From Balneola vulgaris DSM 17893 (lineage in GTDB: Bacteria > Bacteroidota > Rhodothermia > Balneolales > Balneolaceae): a stretch of DNA of 64,000 bases. The stretch is from NCBI RefSeq assembly GCF_000375465.1, contig NZ_AQXH01000002.1, forward strand, positions 286,947-350,946. The letters run 5' to 3'. Shown here piece after piece: positions 1 through 9,020 of this stretch (position 1 is the stretch's first letter; every line of letters begins with the position of its first letter). A model generated the notes under the pieces. The model ran no database searches, was not told where the DNA came from, and saw only the letters and a list, made by a program, of their open reading frames with translations. Both the position numbers and the translations under genes were made by a program.

Positions 1-682
1 CTAATTCTAATACTGTCTTTTTTAGAGCTTCACCTGCTTGTGAAGCAACAATTTTACCAGCTTTGGTACTTCCTGTTAAGGTAACCGCCGCTACTCCATC
101 GTGTTGAATAACAGGTTTCATATTGTCGTTAGAAACCAAGATGGTTCGAAATAATGAGGACGGAATACCCGAATCATGGATGATTTCTTCCATAGCCAAG
201 GCCGAACCCGTGCAATTTTCAGAATGTTTTAGAACCACTCCGTTTCCAGCCATCAGTGCAGGTGCTGCAAACCTGAATAGTTGCCAAAAAGGGAAATTCC
301 AAGGCATAATAGATAGCACCACTCCTAGTGGATTGTAGGTTACGTAGCTTTTACTCGCATCGGTTTCAACCTGATCATTCTCCAAAAATGAAGCCGCGTT
401 TTCTGCATAGTATTCACAAACCCAAGCACACTTTTCAATCTCTGCTTCTGATTGAGCATAAGGCTTGCCCATCTCTTCGCTCATTAACTTAGATAAGGAT
501 TCCTTTCTATCTTTTAATAGCTCAGCTATACTATTGAGGTAGGCACCACGCTCCGCAAAACTTTTATCTCTCCATTGAGCTTGAGCTTTATTGGCATCCG
601 AAATAATCGCGGACACTTCTTCGAAGCTCATTTCTTGATATTCTTTAATTTGCTCTCCGGTGGTTGGATTGATGGTCTTCAT
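1..682 (-). CDS. NAD(P)-dependent aldehyde dehydrogenase, succinate-semialdehyde type (partial)
   Basis: Only the first 227 residues are present; the gene runs off the left edge, so the catalytic Cys and Glu cannot be checked. The N-terminus (MKTINPTTGEQIKEY) and the motif PWNFPFWQ near residue 127 are typical of the ALDH superfamily, followed by a nucleotide-binding segment with TLTGSTKAG near residue 215. The pattern fits succinate-semialdehyde dehydrogenases (GabD/Sad), which oxidise an aldehyde to the acid with NAD(P)+. The ATG at 682 lies 45 bases after the stop of the upstream class III aminotransferase on the same strand. The two probably form an operon in which the aminotransferase makes a semialdehyde and this enzyme oxidises it. 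Family assignment is firm; substrate is inference. Confidence 0.88.
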   Translation of the reverse strand, partial: MKTINPTTGEQIKEYQEMSFEEVSAIISDANKAQAQWRDKSFAERGAYLNSIAELLKDRKESLSKLMSEEMGKPYAQSEAEIEKCAWVCEYYAENAASFLENDQVETDASKSYVTYNPLGVVLSIMPWNFPFWQLFRFAAPALMAGNGVVLKHSENCTGSALAMEEIIHDSGIPSSLFRTILVSNDNMKPVIQHDGVAAVTLTGSTKAGKIVASQAGEALKKTVLEL

Positions 683-727
683 AATAAAATTTTGTTCTAT
701 TTCTCAGAGCAACATAACTCTGTTCCT

Positions 728-1918
728 TCACATTCCACCAGCATACTTCTGTATTGTTCCAGAAATTATATCCAGTGTATGCTCAAGAAGCTCATCCTCG
801 ATAATTAATGGGGGTGCCAATCGAACTAAGGTATTTGAGTGTAAAGTCCACCCTAATAGTATCCCTTGCTCGAAGCAGTCTTCTACTACTTGCTGCGTGA
901 GTTCTTTGGAGGCCAGCTCAAGTCCTAACATCGCCCCTTTTCCTCGAACTTCAACGATACCGTCGCCTACCAACTTATCTTTGATTTTCAATTCAATTTC
1001 TTTGGCTCTTTGAAGGTAATTACCAGCCAGTAGTTCTTTTAAATTTGCATGTGCTGCGGCACAACTCACGGGATGCCCACCAAATGTGGTTACATGATTT
1101 AAAGGTGGATCATATTTGAATGTTTGAAAGATTTCGGCGGATGCCACAAATCCACCTATAGGCATTCCACCTCCCATCGCCTTCGCAATGCATAAAATAT
1201 CAGGCACTACTTCATACTCTTGAAATGCAAATAAGGAACCCGTTCTACCAAATCCACTTTGAATTTCATCAAAAATTAGAAGGATTCCTTTTTCCGAACA
1301 CTTTTCACGAATCTTTTGTAACCACGCTTTATCAGCAGGAATTATTCCACCTTCCCCTTGAATTGGCTCCATTATTAAAGCGGCCGTTTGATCATCTAAT
1401 AAGTCGAATACATCATCTGAGTTAAACGCCGCGAAATGCACATCGGGGAGTAAAGGTAAATAAGGGTCTCTATAAACATCACGGCCCGTTACACTTAACG
1501 AACCATGAGTATCGCCATGATAGCTATTTTTGAATGCCACTAGTTTCTTACGTCCAGTATATTTCTTAGCTAATTTGAGTGCTCCTTCGTTGGCTTCAGT
1601 GCCGCTATTCACAAGATATACTTGATCAAAAGAGGACGGTAAGTTCGAAAGTAAAAGCTCAGCAAATTCAACCTGTGGCTTCTGAATAAACTCTCCATAT
1701 ACCATTACATGTAAATGAGCATCGATCTGTTTATGCAATGCTTCAACTACTTTTGGATGCCTATGCCCCAAGCTGCTAACAGCAATTCCCGAAATGAAAT
1801 CCAAATACTCCCTTCCTTTCGTAGTATATAAAAAAGGGCCTTCAGCATGCGAAATTTCAAGTGATAACGGGAAGTCGCTTGTTTGGGCTATATACTGTGT
1901 GAATTTACTGCTACTCAA
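728..1918 (-). CDS. Class III PLP-dependent aminotransferase (ArgD/GabT/RocD-like)
   Basis: This 396-residue protein is full length for fold-type I class III aminotransferases. Visible landmarks are the phosphate-binding NSGTEANEGALKLA, the aromatic stacking region FKNSYHGDTHG, the PLP-ring aspartate in IFDEIQSGFGRTG, and the Schiff-base lysine in CIAKAMGGGMPIGG. These proteins move an omega-amino group from ornithine, acetylornithine, GABA or similar to 2-oxoglutarate. The following ALDH gene favours a catabolic aminotransferase/semialdehyde-dehydrogenase pair (GABA or lysine-type), but acetylornithine aminotransferase, or the succinyl-diaminopimelate aminotransferase missing from the nearby dap genes, cannot be excluded. 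The start is the ATG at 1918; a TAnnTTTG match lies 77 bases upstream. Confidence 0.88.
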   Translation of the reverse strand: MSSSKFTQYIAQTSDFPLSLEISHAEGPFLYTTKGREYLDFISGIAVSSLGHRHPKVVEALHKQIDAHLHVMVYGEFIQKPQVEFAELLLSNLPSSFDQVYLVNSGTEANEGALKLAKKYTGRKKLVAFKNSYHGDTHGSLSVTGRDVYRDPYLPLLPDVHFAAFNSDDVFDLLDDQTAALIMEPIQGEGGIIPADKAWLQKIREKCSEKGILLIFDEIQSGFGRTGSLFAFQEYEVVPDILCIAKAMGGGMPIGGFVASAEIFQTFKYDPPLNHVTTFGGHPVSCAAAHANLKELLAGNYLQRAKEIELKIKDKLVGDGIVEVRGKGAMLGLELASKELTQQVVEDCFEQGILLGWTLHSNTLVRLAPPLIIEDELLEHTLDIISGTIQKYAGGM

Positions 1919-1994
1919 TGTGTTATGATTTTTCTTTTTAGTTATGACGAAATTAGATGATTATAATAGAGGATTTTCTAATATTGAACGTTTA

Positions 1995-2002
1995 CAAATT
2001 TA
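1995..2002 (-). promoter_or_regulatory. Possible Bacteroidota-type -7 element for the aminotransferase-ALDH operon
   Basis: On the minus strand these bases read TAAATTTG, a full match to TAnnTTTG, in the intergenic space between two divergent genes. A -33 TTG at the right distance is not obvious, so this is a weak call from motif and position only. Confidence 0.3.
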
Positions 2003-2012
2003 AACATTTCGA

Positions 2013-2408
2013 ATGAAAGCTTTACTTACACCAATCATTGTTGTTACTCTGATCTTGTCGTGTGCCAGCAATAAGAATAACAAGGGAGAAGAGGTGACTT
2101 ACGCTAAATTACCTGCTCCTTCGTCTATTGGTCCCGACCAACTATACGGAGAATTTAAGATTATCAATATAACACCTTCTACTTCTGAGCAGAAAACTTT
2201 AGAAGTTGATGTGATTGAGGTTATTGAACAAGGCAGAACAGCCAAAGATTTATCAAAGAATCAACGAATTACACTAAAGGTACACGAATCAAAGCTAGAA
2301 AAGCGATCTAAGTTAGAAAACGGAGATACATTTCACGCTGTGATTGAACATTCAAGCTCGATGGGTATGAATGCGACTAGCCAGTGGCGCATTGCTACAT
2401 TTAATTAA
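2013..2408 (+). CDS. Small predicted lipoprotein of unknown function
   Basis: This 131-residue protein begins with a hydrophobic signal (MKALLTPIIVVTLILSC) whose LILSC end is a good lipobox, so it should be lipidated on Cys17. The mature part is a soluble, beta-rich domain (roughly residues 45-131) with no motif I recognise; its shape suggests an OB-like or small beta-barrel fold, but that is a guess. It sits 29 bases before the large sorted BNR-repeat protein in the same direction and may be co-transcribed with it, though a joint role is not shown. The divergent neighbour is the class III aminotransferase. Confidence 0.7.
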   Translation: MKALLTPIIVVTLILSCASNKNNKGEEVTYAKLPAPSSIGPDQLYGEFKIINITPSTSEQKTLEVDVIEVIEQGRTAKDLSKNQRITLKVHESKLEKRSKLENGDTFHAVIEHSSSMGMNATSQWRIATFN

Positions 2409-2437
2409 GAACACCACTACTGATTAAGAATAAGACT

Positions 2438-5260
2438 ATGACGCTAAAAAAATCAGGTACACTAGCGAGCTTAAGTTTAATTACGCTCCTGCTTTTAATG
2501 GGCATTGATACCACTCAAAACAATACATTTCCTATAACTACGCCTCAACTTGAGAAGGAAGAAGAAGGCAATTTAGCTGAACGCGTAGAGCAGAAAAAAG
2601 CTCGTGATGAGTATTTTTTCGAACTCATGAGAGATCCAGCAACGAACAGAATTCCAGAAGGCATTCGCCAGAAAGAAATTGCTCATGCTAAAAACCTACC
2701 TCTTCATTTTAAAGGGAAAAGAAAAGCATCTCAAACCTTTAATTGGAAAGCCTTAGGGCCGAATGATGTGGGTGGTAGAACCCGTGCATTGGCGGTAGAC
2801 ATGGATAATAACAATATCATACTTGCTGGCGGGGTATCTGGTGGTGTTTGGAGATCTACGAATCAAGGTGAAACTTGGACTCAAGTAACTACTGCAGATC
2901 AAAACCCAAGTGTAACTAGTATTGCTCAAGACCCTCGTGCTGGCCATAGAGATACATGGTATTACGTTACAGGTGAATATAGTGGGAACTCGGCAGGTGC
3001 CCGTGGTGGTGGCGCTACTTATTACGGTTCTGGAATTTATAAATCTACCGACAATGGCTTAACCTGGACCATGTTAGCTTCAGCAGGAGACTTAACACGC
3101 TTCGACAGCCGCTATGATTTTGTAAGCCGTGTAGCAGTAAGCCCAACTACGGGAACTGTATTCTTTGCGAGTAATGCTATCGGTATTTATCGTTCTGACG
3201 ATGGCGGTGCTACCTTTGATTTAGTTCTTGGTGAAGTTAACGAGCATTCTTGGAGTGATGTTCAAATTAATGCAAACGGAGTTGTAATAGCTACCCTATC
3301 CGAAACTGGTTTCTTAGATGAAGGTGTGAGCCATACTAATTCTCCAGGCATTTACCGTTCAAATGACGACGGTTTAACTTGGACCGACATCACTACCAAT
3401 GAATTTCCGACTACATTTAGCCGAACGCGCATTGCTATTTCAGAATCAGATCCTAATTCAGTTTATGTATTTGGATACGATGGAAGCCCATTCCTTATCT
3501 ATACCGACCTATCAGATTTGACTAAGACTGAAAATCGTTCTGCAAATATTCCTGATTTTGGAGGATCTGTGGGCAGTATGAATATGCAGGGTGGATATAA
3601 CCTTGAAATAGCTGTAGATCCCAACAACAAAGATTTTGTTGTGATTGGTGGTACGAACATGTTCCGTTCATTCGATGGCTTCAAGACAAAGCCCAGTGAA
3701 GCGGAGAATGACCGCAATCTAACATGGGTTGGTGGTTATTCTACAGCTAATGATGTGAGTACCTACGAAGGGCATCATCCAGACAATCATGCCATTATTT
3801 TTGATCCTGTACTATCCAATAAAGTATGGAGTGGACATGATGGTGGAGTTTCAGTTACCAATAGTATCAAAAGAAGTACGGTACAATGGACTCACAAAGT
3901 GAATGGATACAATGTAACTCAGTTCTACACGGTTGCTATTCCAAGAATTGCAGGTGATGATCGATATATTGGTGGTACCCAAGATAACGGGTCTCCATTT
4001 TTTAGAGATAATTTCTTAACAGGTGTTAGTTCTTCAAATGATGTGTCTTCGGGTGACGGCTCATATGCATATTTAGGAGAAGATTATGGGTATGTGTCCT
4101 CTCAACGAGGTAACGTTTCAAGATTGCTTTATACACCAACAGGCGACCTACTATCTCCATACAATCAGGGTGGACAATGGTCATTTATTGAACCTGAAGG
4201 CTCAGCAAATCAGAAATTTATTCATCCTTTTAAAGTTGACCCAAGTGATGAAGACATTATGTATTACCCTGAATCGAATCATATTTGGAGAAATGATTCA
4301 CTTTCGCATATACCAAATTACCAACAGGGTGGCACTAGTGTAGGTTGGGCAGAACTATTTAATATTAACGTAGGGACTGCAGGACATTCCATAAGTACCT
4401 TAGAAGTGTCTACAAACAACCCTTCTCATCGACTATATTTAGGGGGTAGTTCATCTACATTGAAGCCTACCTTGTACAGAATTGATAATGCAAACACTGC
4501 TACCTCAGGTGGAGTTGATATATCCCCTCCTGATGCGGCTGCAGGTGCCTATATTCACGATATTGCTGTTAATGCTACTGATGGCGATGAATTGATTGCA
4601 GTACTCTCTAACTATGCCATCGAAAGCCTTTACTATTCTTCAGATGGTGGAGCAACGTGGTCAACTATTGGTGGAAACTTAGAAGGCGCAGAAGGCCCGA
4701 GTGTACGTACCGCTGCAATTATCGAAGGCTCGGCTGGCACGGTCTATTTAGTTGGAACGAGTACAGGCTTGTATTCCACAACCACTTTAGATGGCGGCAA
4801 TACCATATGGGAGCGTGAAGACCCCAATGGTATAGGCCTAAATGTGGTGGAGTTCATTGATAGCCGCCCAGAAGATAATAGAGTGGCCGTTGCTACCCAT
4901 GGTAGAGGAATGTGGGCAGGCACACCGGGCTCGGCAGTATCTACTGAAGAAGAAGTAACGGAATCGGTAATCCCAGAATCTTTTGCTTTAAATCAGAATT
5001 ACCCAAATCCATTCAACCCTTCTACGGTTATTTCCTATAGCCTACCCTCGTCTAGTAATGTAAATATTACGGTATATGACATTAATGGTAGAAAGGTAGC
5101 CGAATTACTTCGAAATGAAATGAAGTCTGCTGGTTCACATGAGTTCAACTTCGATGCTAGTAATTTAGCCAGTGGAGTATACTTGTATAGAATTAGTGCG
5201 AAGAGTATTTCTGGAAGTCAGTTGTTCACCAAATCACGTAAGATGACGTTGATTAAGTAA
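2438..5260 (+). CDS. Secreted BNR/sortilin-repeat beta-propeller protein with type IX sorting domain
   Basis: This 940-residue protein starts with a signal peptide (hydrophobic core at about residues 8-24). Between about residues 90 and 820 it has repeated BNR/VPS10-type motifs of the form S-x-D-x-G-x-T-W (for example STNQGETW, STDNGLTW, SNDDGLTW, SSDGGATW), as in sialidase-like and sortilin-type propellers. The last 80 residues are a type IX secretion C-terminal domain: NQNYPNPFNPSTVISYSLP, then VYDINGRKV and a terminal Lys-rich strand. The protein should therefore be exported by Sec, passed through the outer membrane by the Por machinery and attached or released at the surface. The closest described group is the 'WD40/YVTN/BNR-like repeat, glycosyl hydrolase' family; no catalytic residues can be assigned, so a hydrolase role is unproven. 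Confidence 0.9.
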   Translation: MTLKKSGTLASLSLITLLLLMGIDTTQNNTFPITTPQLEKEEEGNLAERVEQKKARDEYFFELMRDPATNRIPEGIRQKEIAHAKNLPLHFKGKRKASQTFNWKALGPNDVGGRTRALAVDMDNNNIILAGGVSGGVWRSTNQGETWTQVTTADQNPSVTSIAQDPRAGHRDTWYYVTGEYSGNSAGARGGGATYYGSGIYKSTDNGLTWTMLASAGDLTRFDSRYDFVSRVAVSPTTGTVFFASNAIGIYRSDDGGATFDLVLGEVNEHSWSDVQINANGVVIATLSETGFLDEGVSHTNSPGIYRSNDDGLTWTDITTNEFPTTFSRTRIAISESDPNSVYVFGYDGSPFLIYTDLSDLTKTENRSANIPDFGGSVGSMNMQGGYNLEIAVDPNNKDFVVIGGTNMFRSFDGFKTKPSEAENDRNLTWVGGYSTANDVSTYEGHHPDNHAIIFDPVLSNKVWSGHDGGVSVTNSIKRSTVQWTHKVNGYNVTQFYTVAIPRIAGDDRYIGGTQDNGSPFFRDNFLTGVSSSNDVSSGDGSYAYLGEDYGYVSSQRGNVSRLLYTPTGDLLSPYNQGGQWSFIEPEGSANQKFIHPFKVDPSDEDIMYYPESNHIWRNDSLSHIPNYQQGGTSVGWAELFNINVGTAGHSISTLEVSTNNPSHRLYLGGSSSTLKPTLYRIDNANTATSGGVDISPPDAAAGAYIHDIAVNATDGDELIAVLSNYAIESLYYSSDGGATWSTIGGNLEGAEGPSVRTAAIIEGSAGTVYLVGTSTGLYSTTTLDGGNTIWEREDPNGIGLNVVEFIDSRPEDNRVAVATHGRGMWAGTPGSAVSTEEEVTESVIPESFALNQNYPNPFNPSTVISYSLPSSSNVNITVYDINGRKVAELLRNEMKSAGSHEFNFDASNLASGVYLYRISAKSISGSQLFTKSRKMTLIK

Positions 5261-5285
5261 CAACACTCTTATATTGTTAAATCAA

Positions 5286-5314
5286 AAAAGGCAGCTCTAA
5301 TTAGGCTGCCTTTT
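5286..5314. terminator. Bidirectional intrinsic terminator
   Basis: A perfect 10-bp stem (AAAAGGCAGC paired with GCTGCCTTTT) encloses a 9-base loop. Because A-runs and T-runs flank the stem, it can terminate both the + strand sorted-protein gene and the convergent thioredoxin-fold gene. Confidence 0.9.
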
Positions 5315-5335
5315 CTGTATCTATCATTTAACTAA

Positions 5336-5956
5336 CTAAACAACAATGCTTTTGAGCATAGCTTCTAGCTCATCTTGCACTGCTCTTCCTTTATCTCGTG
5401 CATACCAGATATGAAGTTCTTCTGAAGCTTTTTTATTATCAAAATTTGGGTCTCTTAGCTTAGCAATATGGTCATCGTGCACTATGGCAGGTCTGGGCCC
5501 CCAAACGCCTAACACATCCAAGCTGTTCGCATCAAGCATCACAAGTTTTGGGATGGCACGCGTTCCTTTGGTAAGAAAGTGTTCCATTACCTCGGGATAC
5601 TGATCTCTTAAAATCAATTTAAGCTCAATTTGTTCCGTTGATTCTGCCATTTTTTGAATAAATGGTAATACTTGTGATGCATCTCCACACCACCCTTCTG
5701 TAATTACCAACCAAATCATTTTATTGGGCAAGGTTTCAAGCACTTCTACTAATGAATCGTTGAGCTTCCCTCTTTTATTCCAACGGGCTGTGCGTTGCAT
5801 ATTTAGCATGGTGTAGTGCAACATGCTTTCTGAGTTATCATCGTTGGTAGTTCTACCTTCTTGATAAAGTCTCTCCGTTAGTTCTGAATATTCTTCATAA
5901 CTAAGTGCTTCATCTAAAATATTTTGAGAGATAAGACTCTTTTGTAGGGTACTCAT
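5336..5956 (-). CDS. Thioredoxin-family protein with a single active-site cysteine
   Basis: This 206-residue protein matches the thioredoxin-fold group (Pfam Thioredoxin_9 type) common in Bacteroidota. The thioredoxin beta-strand and active-site loop appear as WLVITEGWCGDASQVLPF near residues 82-99, and the cis-proline loop as TRAIPKLVMLD near residue 133. The usual C-x-x-C is C-G-D-A here, so there is no resolving cysteine in the motif and no signal peptide; a classical disulfide reductase is unlikely without a partner thiol. An extra N-terminal helical region of about 75 residues precedes the fold. It lies 39 bases upstream of the UbiA gene's end and is probably transcribed after it. Physiological role unknown. 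Confidence 0.8.
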   Translation of the reverse strand: MSTLQKSLISQNILDEALSYEEYSELTERLYQEGRTTNDDNSESMLHYTMLNMQRTARWNKRGKLNDSLVEVLETLPNKMIWLVITEGWCGDASQVLPFIQKMAESTEQIELKLILRDQYPEVMEHFLTKGTRAIPKLVMLDANSLDVLGVWGPRPAIVHDDHIAKLRDPNFDNKKASEELHIWYARDKGRAVQDELEAMLKSIVV

Positions 5957-5995
5957 GATATGCGTTTTTATTACGCATCAAAGGTACCAACAATT

Positions 5996-6874
5996 TCACC
6001 CTGTATTGATTGATTGTAGCAATAACCATGATAGAATAAAGGCAACGAATCCAAAGGAAGCGATGAACTTAATCTTCATCACCTGTACATATTCATAAGC
6101 CACACCTTTTAATCTTGATACCCAAAATCCAAGTACCAGATATATTAAATTACCCACTGCGAAGAATATCAAAGCACCCCAAATATGGCGTGTATACATC
6201 CCCACAGCCAAAGCAATGAGTCCTATAGGAAACAGAAAATAGAAATTCAGTTTTATCCCTTTCAGTCCATATATGATCGCAAAAGTTTGATCCCCCCTCT
6301 TCTCGTCCTCTTCTTTTTGATACACTTGAGATGCTGGATATAGACTGAGCATTACACAAGCAACCCCCAGTGCTGCTATCCCAGTAATCCATGAAATCGA
6401 ATGCCCCGCAGCTAAGGTCCCTAACAATAACGAAGCCAATCCTGTACTCCCACCAATGGCAATCATACTCAACCAAGGATGGCCTTTCCACCGATACTTT
6501 GGGCTTGAATACAACCAAAAAAGCATAGCGCTACAACTGTAAATCACTACAAACAATGTGTTTACTTGAAACGCCCAAATCACTCCTATTAATTGAAAAA
6601 CCCAAGCACCAAAAAGCATCCACTGTTCCATTTTAGGGGGATGCTTCAACCCACCAATAGGTCCTTCATCTTTGTCCCAATAAGAATTGTACACGGTTGC
6701 ACCACCAAATAAGAGTACATGCACATTGATAAACTGAAGCCAATATAGATTTGGAGTCTCAATCGGGACGATTAAAGTTGCTGCTAAATATCCCCCTGAC
6801 AGTACCAAGAACTGATAATGTAATCTTAGATGAAGAACAAACCGATAGATCTGAATAATGAGTGGTGCTTTCAT
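5996..6874 (-). CDS. UbiA-family membrane prenyltransferase
   Basis: This 292-residue protein has about eight to nine hydrophobic segments. The first Asp-rich motif of the UbiA superfamily is visible as NSYWDKDEG (about residues 62-70) and the second as EEDEKRGDQTFA (about residues 187-198). These residues bind Mg2+ and the prenyl diphosphate. Family members attach isoprenoid chains to aromatic rings or other acceptors at the membrane (menaquinone, ubiquinone, haem O, digeranylgeranylglyceryl phosphate). The sequence is not clearly MenA, UbiA or CyoE, so the acceptor is open. It is followed by the thioredoxin-fold gene and diverges from the '3-methyladenine glycosylase' family gene. Confidence 0.82.
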   Translation of the reverse strand: MKAPLIIQIYRFVLHLRLHYQFLVLSGGYLAATLIVPIETPNLYWLQFINVHVLLFGGATVYNSYWDKDEGPIGGLKHPPKMEQWMLFGAWVFQLIGVIWAFQVNTLFVVIYSCSAMLFWLYSSPKYRWKGHPWLSMIAIGGSTGLASLLLGTLAAGHSISWITGIAALGVACVMLSLYPASQVYQKEEDEKRGDQTFAIIYGLKGIKLNFYFLFPIGLIALAVGMYTRHIWGALIFFAVGNLIYLVLGFWVSRLKGVAYEYVQVMKIKFIASFGFVAFILSWLLLQSINTG

Positions 6875-6947
6875 AATAATGGCTATGCGTGAACTTAGCT
6901 GATAACGGTCAGATTTAAAACTCTATGCATATATGTATATATCCCCC

Positions 6948-6955
6948 TATCTTTG
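6948..6955 (+). promoter_or_regulatory. -7 promoter element TATCTTTG next to a start codon
   Basis: A full match to TAnnTTTG ends 4 bases before the ATG at 6960. If the transcript starts about 5-8 bases after the element, as in other Bacteroidota promoters, it would begin at or next to the start codon, giving a leaderless mRNA. Confidence 0.5.
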
Positions 6956-6959
6956 AAAC

Positions 6960-7865
6960 ATGATTTCAACCACGCCCCTTGAACGTACATTTAGAGAGAC
7001 CTTAGCCCCTGATACTTGGGTGGATCGTCAATCAAAGCATGCCCAAAAAGTGGAAGCATTGATTGGTGATTATCTCATAAAAAGGTCTCAACATGTAAAG
7101 AATCCGGTAATGGATTTTTTGTTCGAGTACTATGCGTTTCGCCCATCCATGTTAAGGCGATGGTCTCCAGGACTTGGAGTAGCCCTTAGCCTTGATGGCC
7201 AAGATGCTCTCCAGCTACCAGAATTAAGCGAATTGAGTGTTGATAGCGAAATTGCCTACCTGAATGCTGATTTATTCCCACAAAAAAGAATACGATCCCT
7301 AGGTTGGATTCTAGGCATGTTGCAGAATACAGCCAATAAACGTCCTAGTTTTGGTTGTTTTGGCATGCATGAATGGGCAATGGTTTACAAGGCGGAAAAG
7401 CCTCGCCATGATCAAGTGCCCTTAAGAATGGAGCCTGATGATATCGCCACATTTGTGGAATCAAGACCTTTGCTTTGTACTCATTTCGATGCATTTCGGT
7501 TTTTTACTCAGCCAGCTCAACCGATGAATCGCTTTGAGTTAAGTCGAGAGAAATTTGCCGAAACCGAACAACCCGGCTGTATTCATTCGAATATGGACCT
7601 GTATAAATGGGCCTTTAAATTATACCCCTGGATATCTAGCGATATCATTCTACAGGCATTTGAATTGGCCTACGAAGCACGCCTAGTGGATATGAAGGCA
7701 AGTCCATACGATTTACGTGATCAAGGATTAGATCCCATTTTTATAGAAACCGAGGAAGGCCGAATTGAATACAAAGAAACTCAAGAAGCTATTTTTGAGA
7801 AGGGAACGCCAATACGGGAATCGCTTATACAAGAATACCAGTATGTACTTTCGGTTATAAGCTGA
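6960..7865 (+). CDS. Conserved protein of the family annotated as '3-methyladenine DNA glycosylase'
   Basis: This 301-residue soluble protein resembles a family best known from Actinobacteria, where it is labelled 3-methyladenine DNA glycosylase. The shared signature is a stretch of the form HPVxDFLFxYYxxRPxxLRRWxPGLG, seen here as VMDFLFEYYAFRPSMLRRW followed by SPGLGV (about residues 50-73). Other likely conserved blocks are CFGMHEWAMVY, LCTHFDAFRFF and the acidic CIHSNMDLYKW region. I see no helix-hairpin-helix or other classical glycosylase motif, so the enzymatic label should be treated with caution; the His/Asp-rich conserved blocks would suit a metal or small-molecule site. It overlaps the convergent anmK gene by 11 bases at the 3' end. 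A -7 element sits directly at its start. Confidence 0.7.
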   Translation: MISTTPLERTFRETLAPDTWVDRQSKHAQKVEALIGDYLIKRSQHVKNPVMDFLFEYYAFRPSMLRRWSPGLGVALSLDGQDALQLPELSELSVDSEIAYLNADLFPQKRIRSLGWILGMLQNTANKRPSFGCFGMHEWAMVYKAEKPRHDQVPLRMEPDDIATFVESRPLLCTHFDAFRFFTQPAQPMNRFELSREKFAETEQPGCIHSNMDLYKWAFKLYPWISSDIILQAFELAYEARLVDMKASPYDLRDQGLDPIFIETEEGRIEYKETQEAIFEKGTPIRESLIQEYQYVLSVIS

Positions 7866-8976
7866 TTTTACCGAGTTCCCAATCGCCGCCCGTTACAAGT
7901 TCATTCGCTAAGTAAGCCATCAATACCGCTTCCTTGGAATCAGCAGAGAACCCTAATTCATCAAAAGGTTTTATAGTGGCATGCTCTAAACGGTCTTGCA
8001 ATCGTTGCATCATATATTGGTTATGAACTCCCCCACCACTTACAAATAGCTCAAACTTCTGCGTACCCACAATGTCATCCAGAGCTCGATGTATACTTTG
8101 AACGGTGAACTCCGTTAAAGTAGCGATGAGTGTTTCTGCTTCCACCTCAATACTGTAACTCTCCATCAGTTGCTCTACCAGACTTAAGTTGAAATCTTCT
8201 TGTCCTGTGGTTTTTGGAAATGGCTTTCTAAAATAGGGCTCCAATAGTAGATACTTCAGCAATTCGCTATGCACTGATCCTTGCCGTCCAACCTTCCCTT
8301 CTTCATCAAATGGTAGATTGAAGTATTTCAACATCGCTTCGTTTATCAAGGTGTTGGCTGGGCCAGTATCGGTTGTAAGAACTTCAGACGAGGTTTTTTC
8401 GGAAGGCAACCAGGTGAGATTTGCGATGCCTCCTAAGTTCAGAAGTACACGATTTTGTTCCACATCTCGAAAAATAGCTTCATCCATTATACCTGCTAAT
8501 GGCGCCCCTTCTCCTCCTTTTGCGATGTGCTTTTGCCTAAAGTCACTGATCGTGGTTATACCCGTTAAAGAAGCTATATGATCCGCATCCACAATTTGAA
8601 GTGTACTATTAATAGTCGGTGAGGGAAGGTGGTAAATGGTTTGCCCATGTGAAGAGATTAAGTCTACCTCCTGAGGAGTTACCCCCCATTCTTCAATGGC
8701 TTCAAGCACAGCAGATGCATACCATCGAGCAAGCTCTGCATTTAACACGCACACTTCCTGTAAATCTACGGTAGGCTTAGAGCGAATAGCTTCGATTCGA
8801 GATCGAACTTCCTCCTGATAGGGAATGGTTTTAAACGCCTTTAAGCTTGGTTTCTTCCATTTAAATGAACAAAGAGCAATATCTAACCCATCAAGTGAAG
8901 TGCCCGACATCAAACCTATTATAGTTCGCTTGGGCTGTTGAGCAATCTCATAAAGTCTAAGAAGTTTCTTGTTCAT
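7855..8976 (-). CDS. anmK: Anhydro-N-acetylmuramic acid kinase
   Basis: The 373-residue protein is full length for AnmK, which phosphorylates and opens 1,6-anhydro-MurNAc released during peptidoglycan turnover so that it re-enters amino-sugar metabolism in the cytoplasm. Diagnostic segments are the N-terminal phosphate loop IGLMSGTSLDGLD, SSHGQTIYH, a sugar-binding ISDFRQKHIAKGGEGAPL, NLGGIANLTWL, DTGPAN, and the C-terminal SGGGVHN, all characteristic of the ASKHA-fold family. It is a single transcription unit facing the preceding gene with an 11-base overlap and diverging from a small acidic protein. A TAnnTTTG match is present 32 bases upstream on its strand. Confidence 0.95.
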   Translation of the reverse strand: MNKKLLRLYEIAQQPKRTIIGLMSGTSLDGLDIALCSFKWKKPSLKAFKTIPYQEEVRSRIEAIRSKPTVDLQEVCVLNAELARWYASAVLEAIEEWGVTPQEVDLISSHGQTIYHLPSPTINSTLQIVDADHIASLTGITTISDFRQKHIAKGGEGAPLAGIMDEAIFRDVEQNRVLLNLGGIANLTWLPSEKTSSEVLTTDTGPANTLINEAMLKYFNLPFDEEGKVGRQGSVHSELLKYLLLEPYFRKPFPKTTGQEDFNLSLVEQLMESYSIEVEAETLIATLTEFTVQSIHRALDDIVGTQKFELFVSGGGVHNQYMMQRLQDRLEHATIKPFDELGFSADSKEAVLMAYLANELVTGGDWELGKISL

Positions 8977-9007
8977 GGTTCAAACTCGGAGTATTTTTAC
9001 AGCAAAT

Positions 9008-9015
9008 CAAACCTA
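9008..9015 (-). promoter_or_regulatory. Probable -7 element of anmK
   Basis: On the minus strand these bases read TAGGTTTG, a TAnnTTTG match located 32 bases before the anmK ATG. Position is good; no convincing -33 element is visible. Confidence 0.4.
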
Positions 9016-9020
9016 TTTAC

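Noticed and set aside
660..1013. Open frames on the strand opposite to the class III aminotransferase and similar shadows across the window
   Set aside because: They lie wholly within strongly supported genes in another frame, have no family motifs and biased composition typical of antisense reading.
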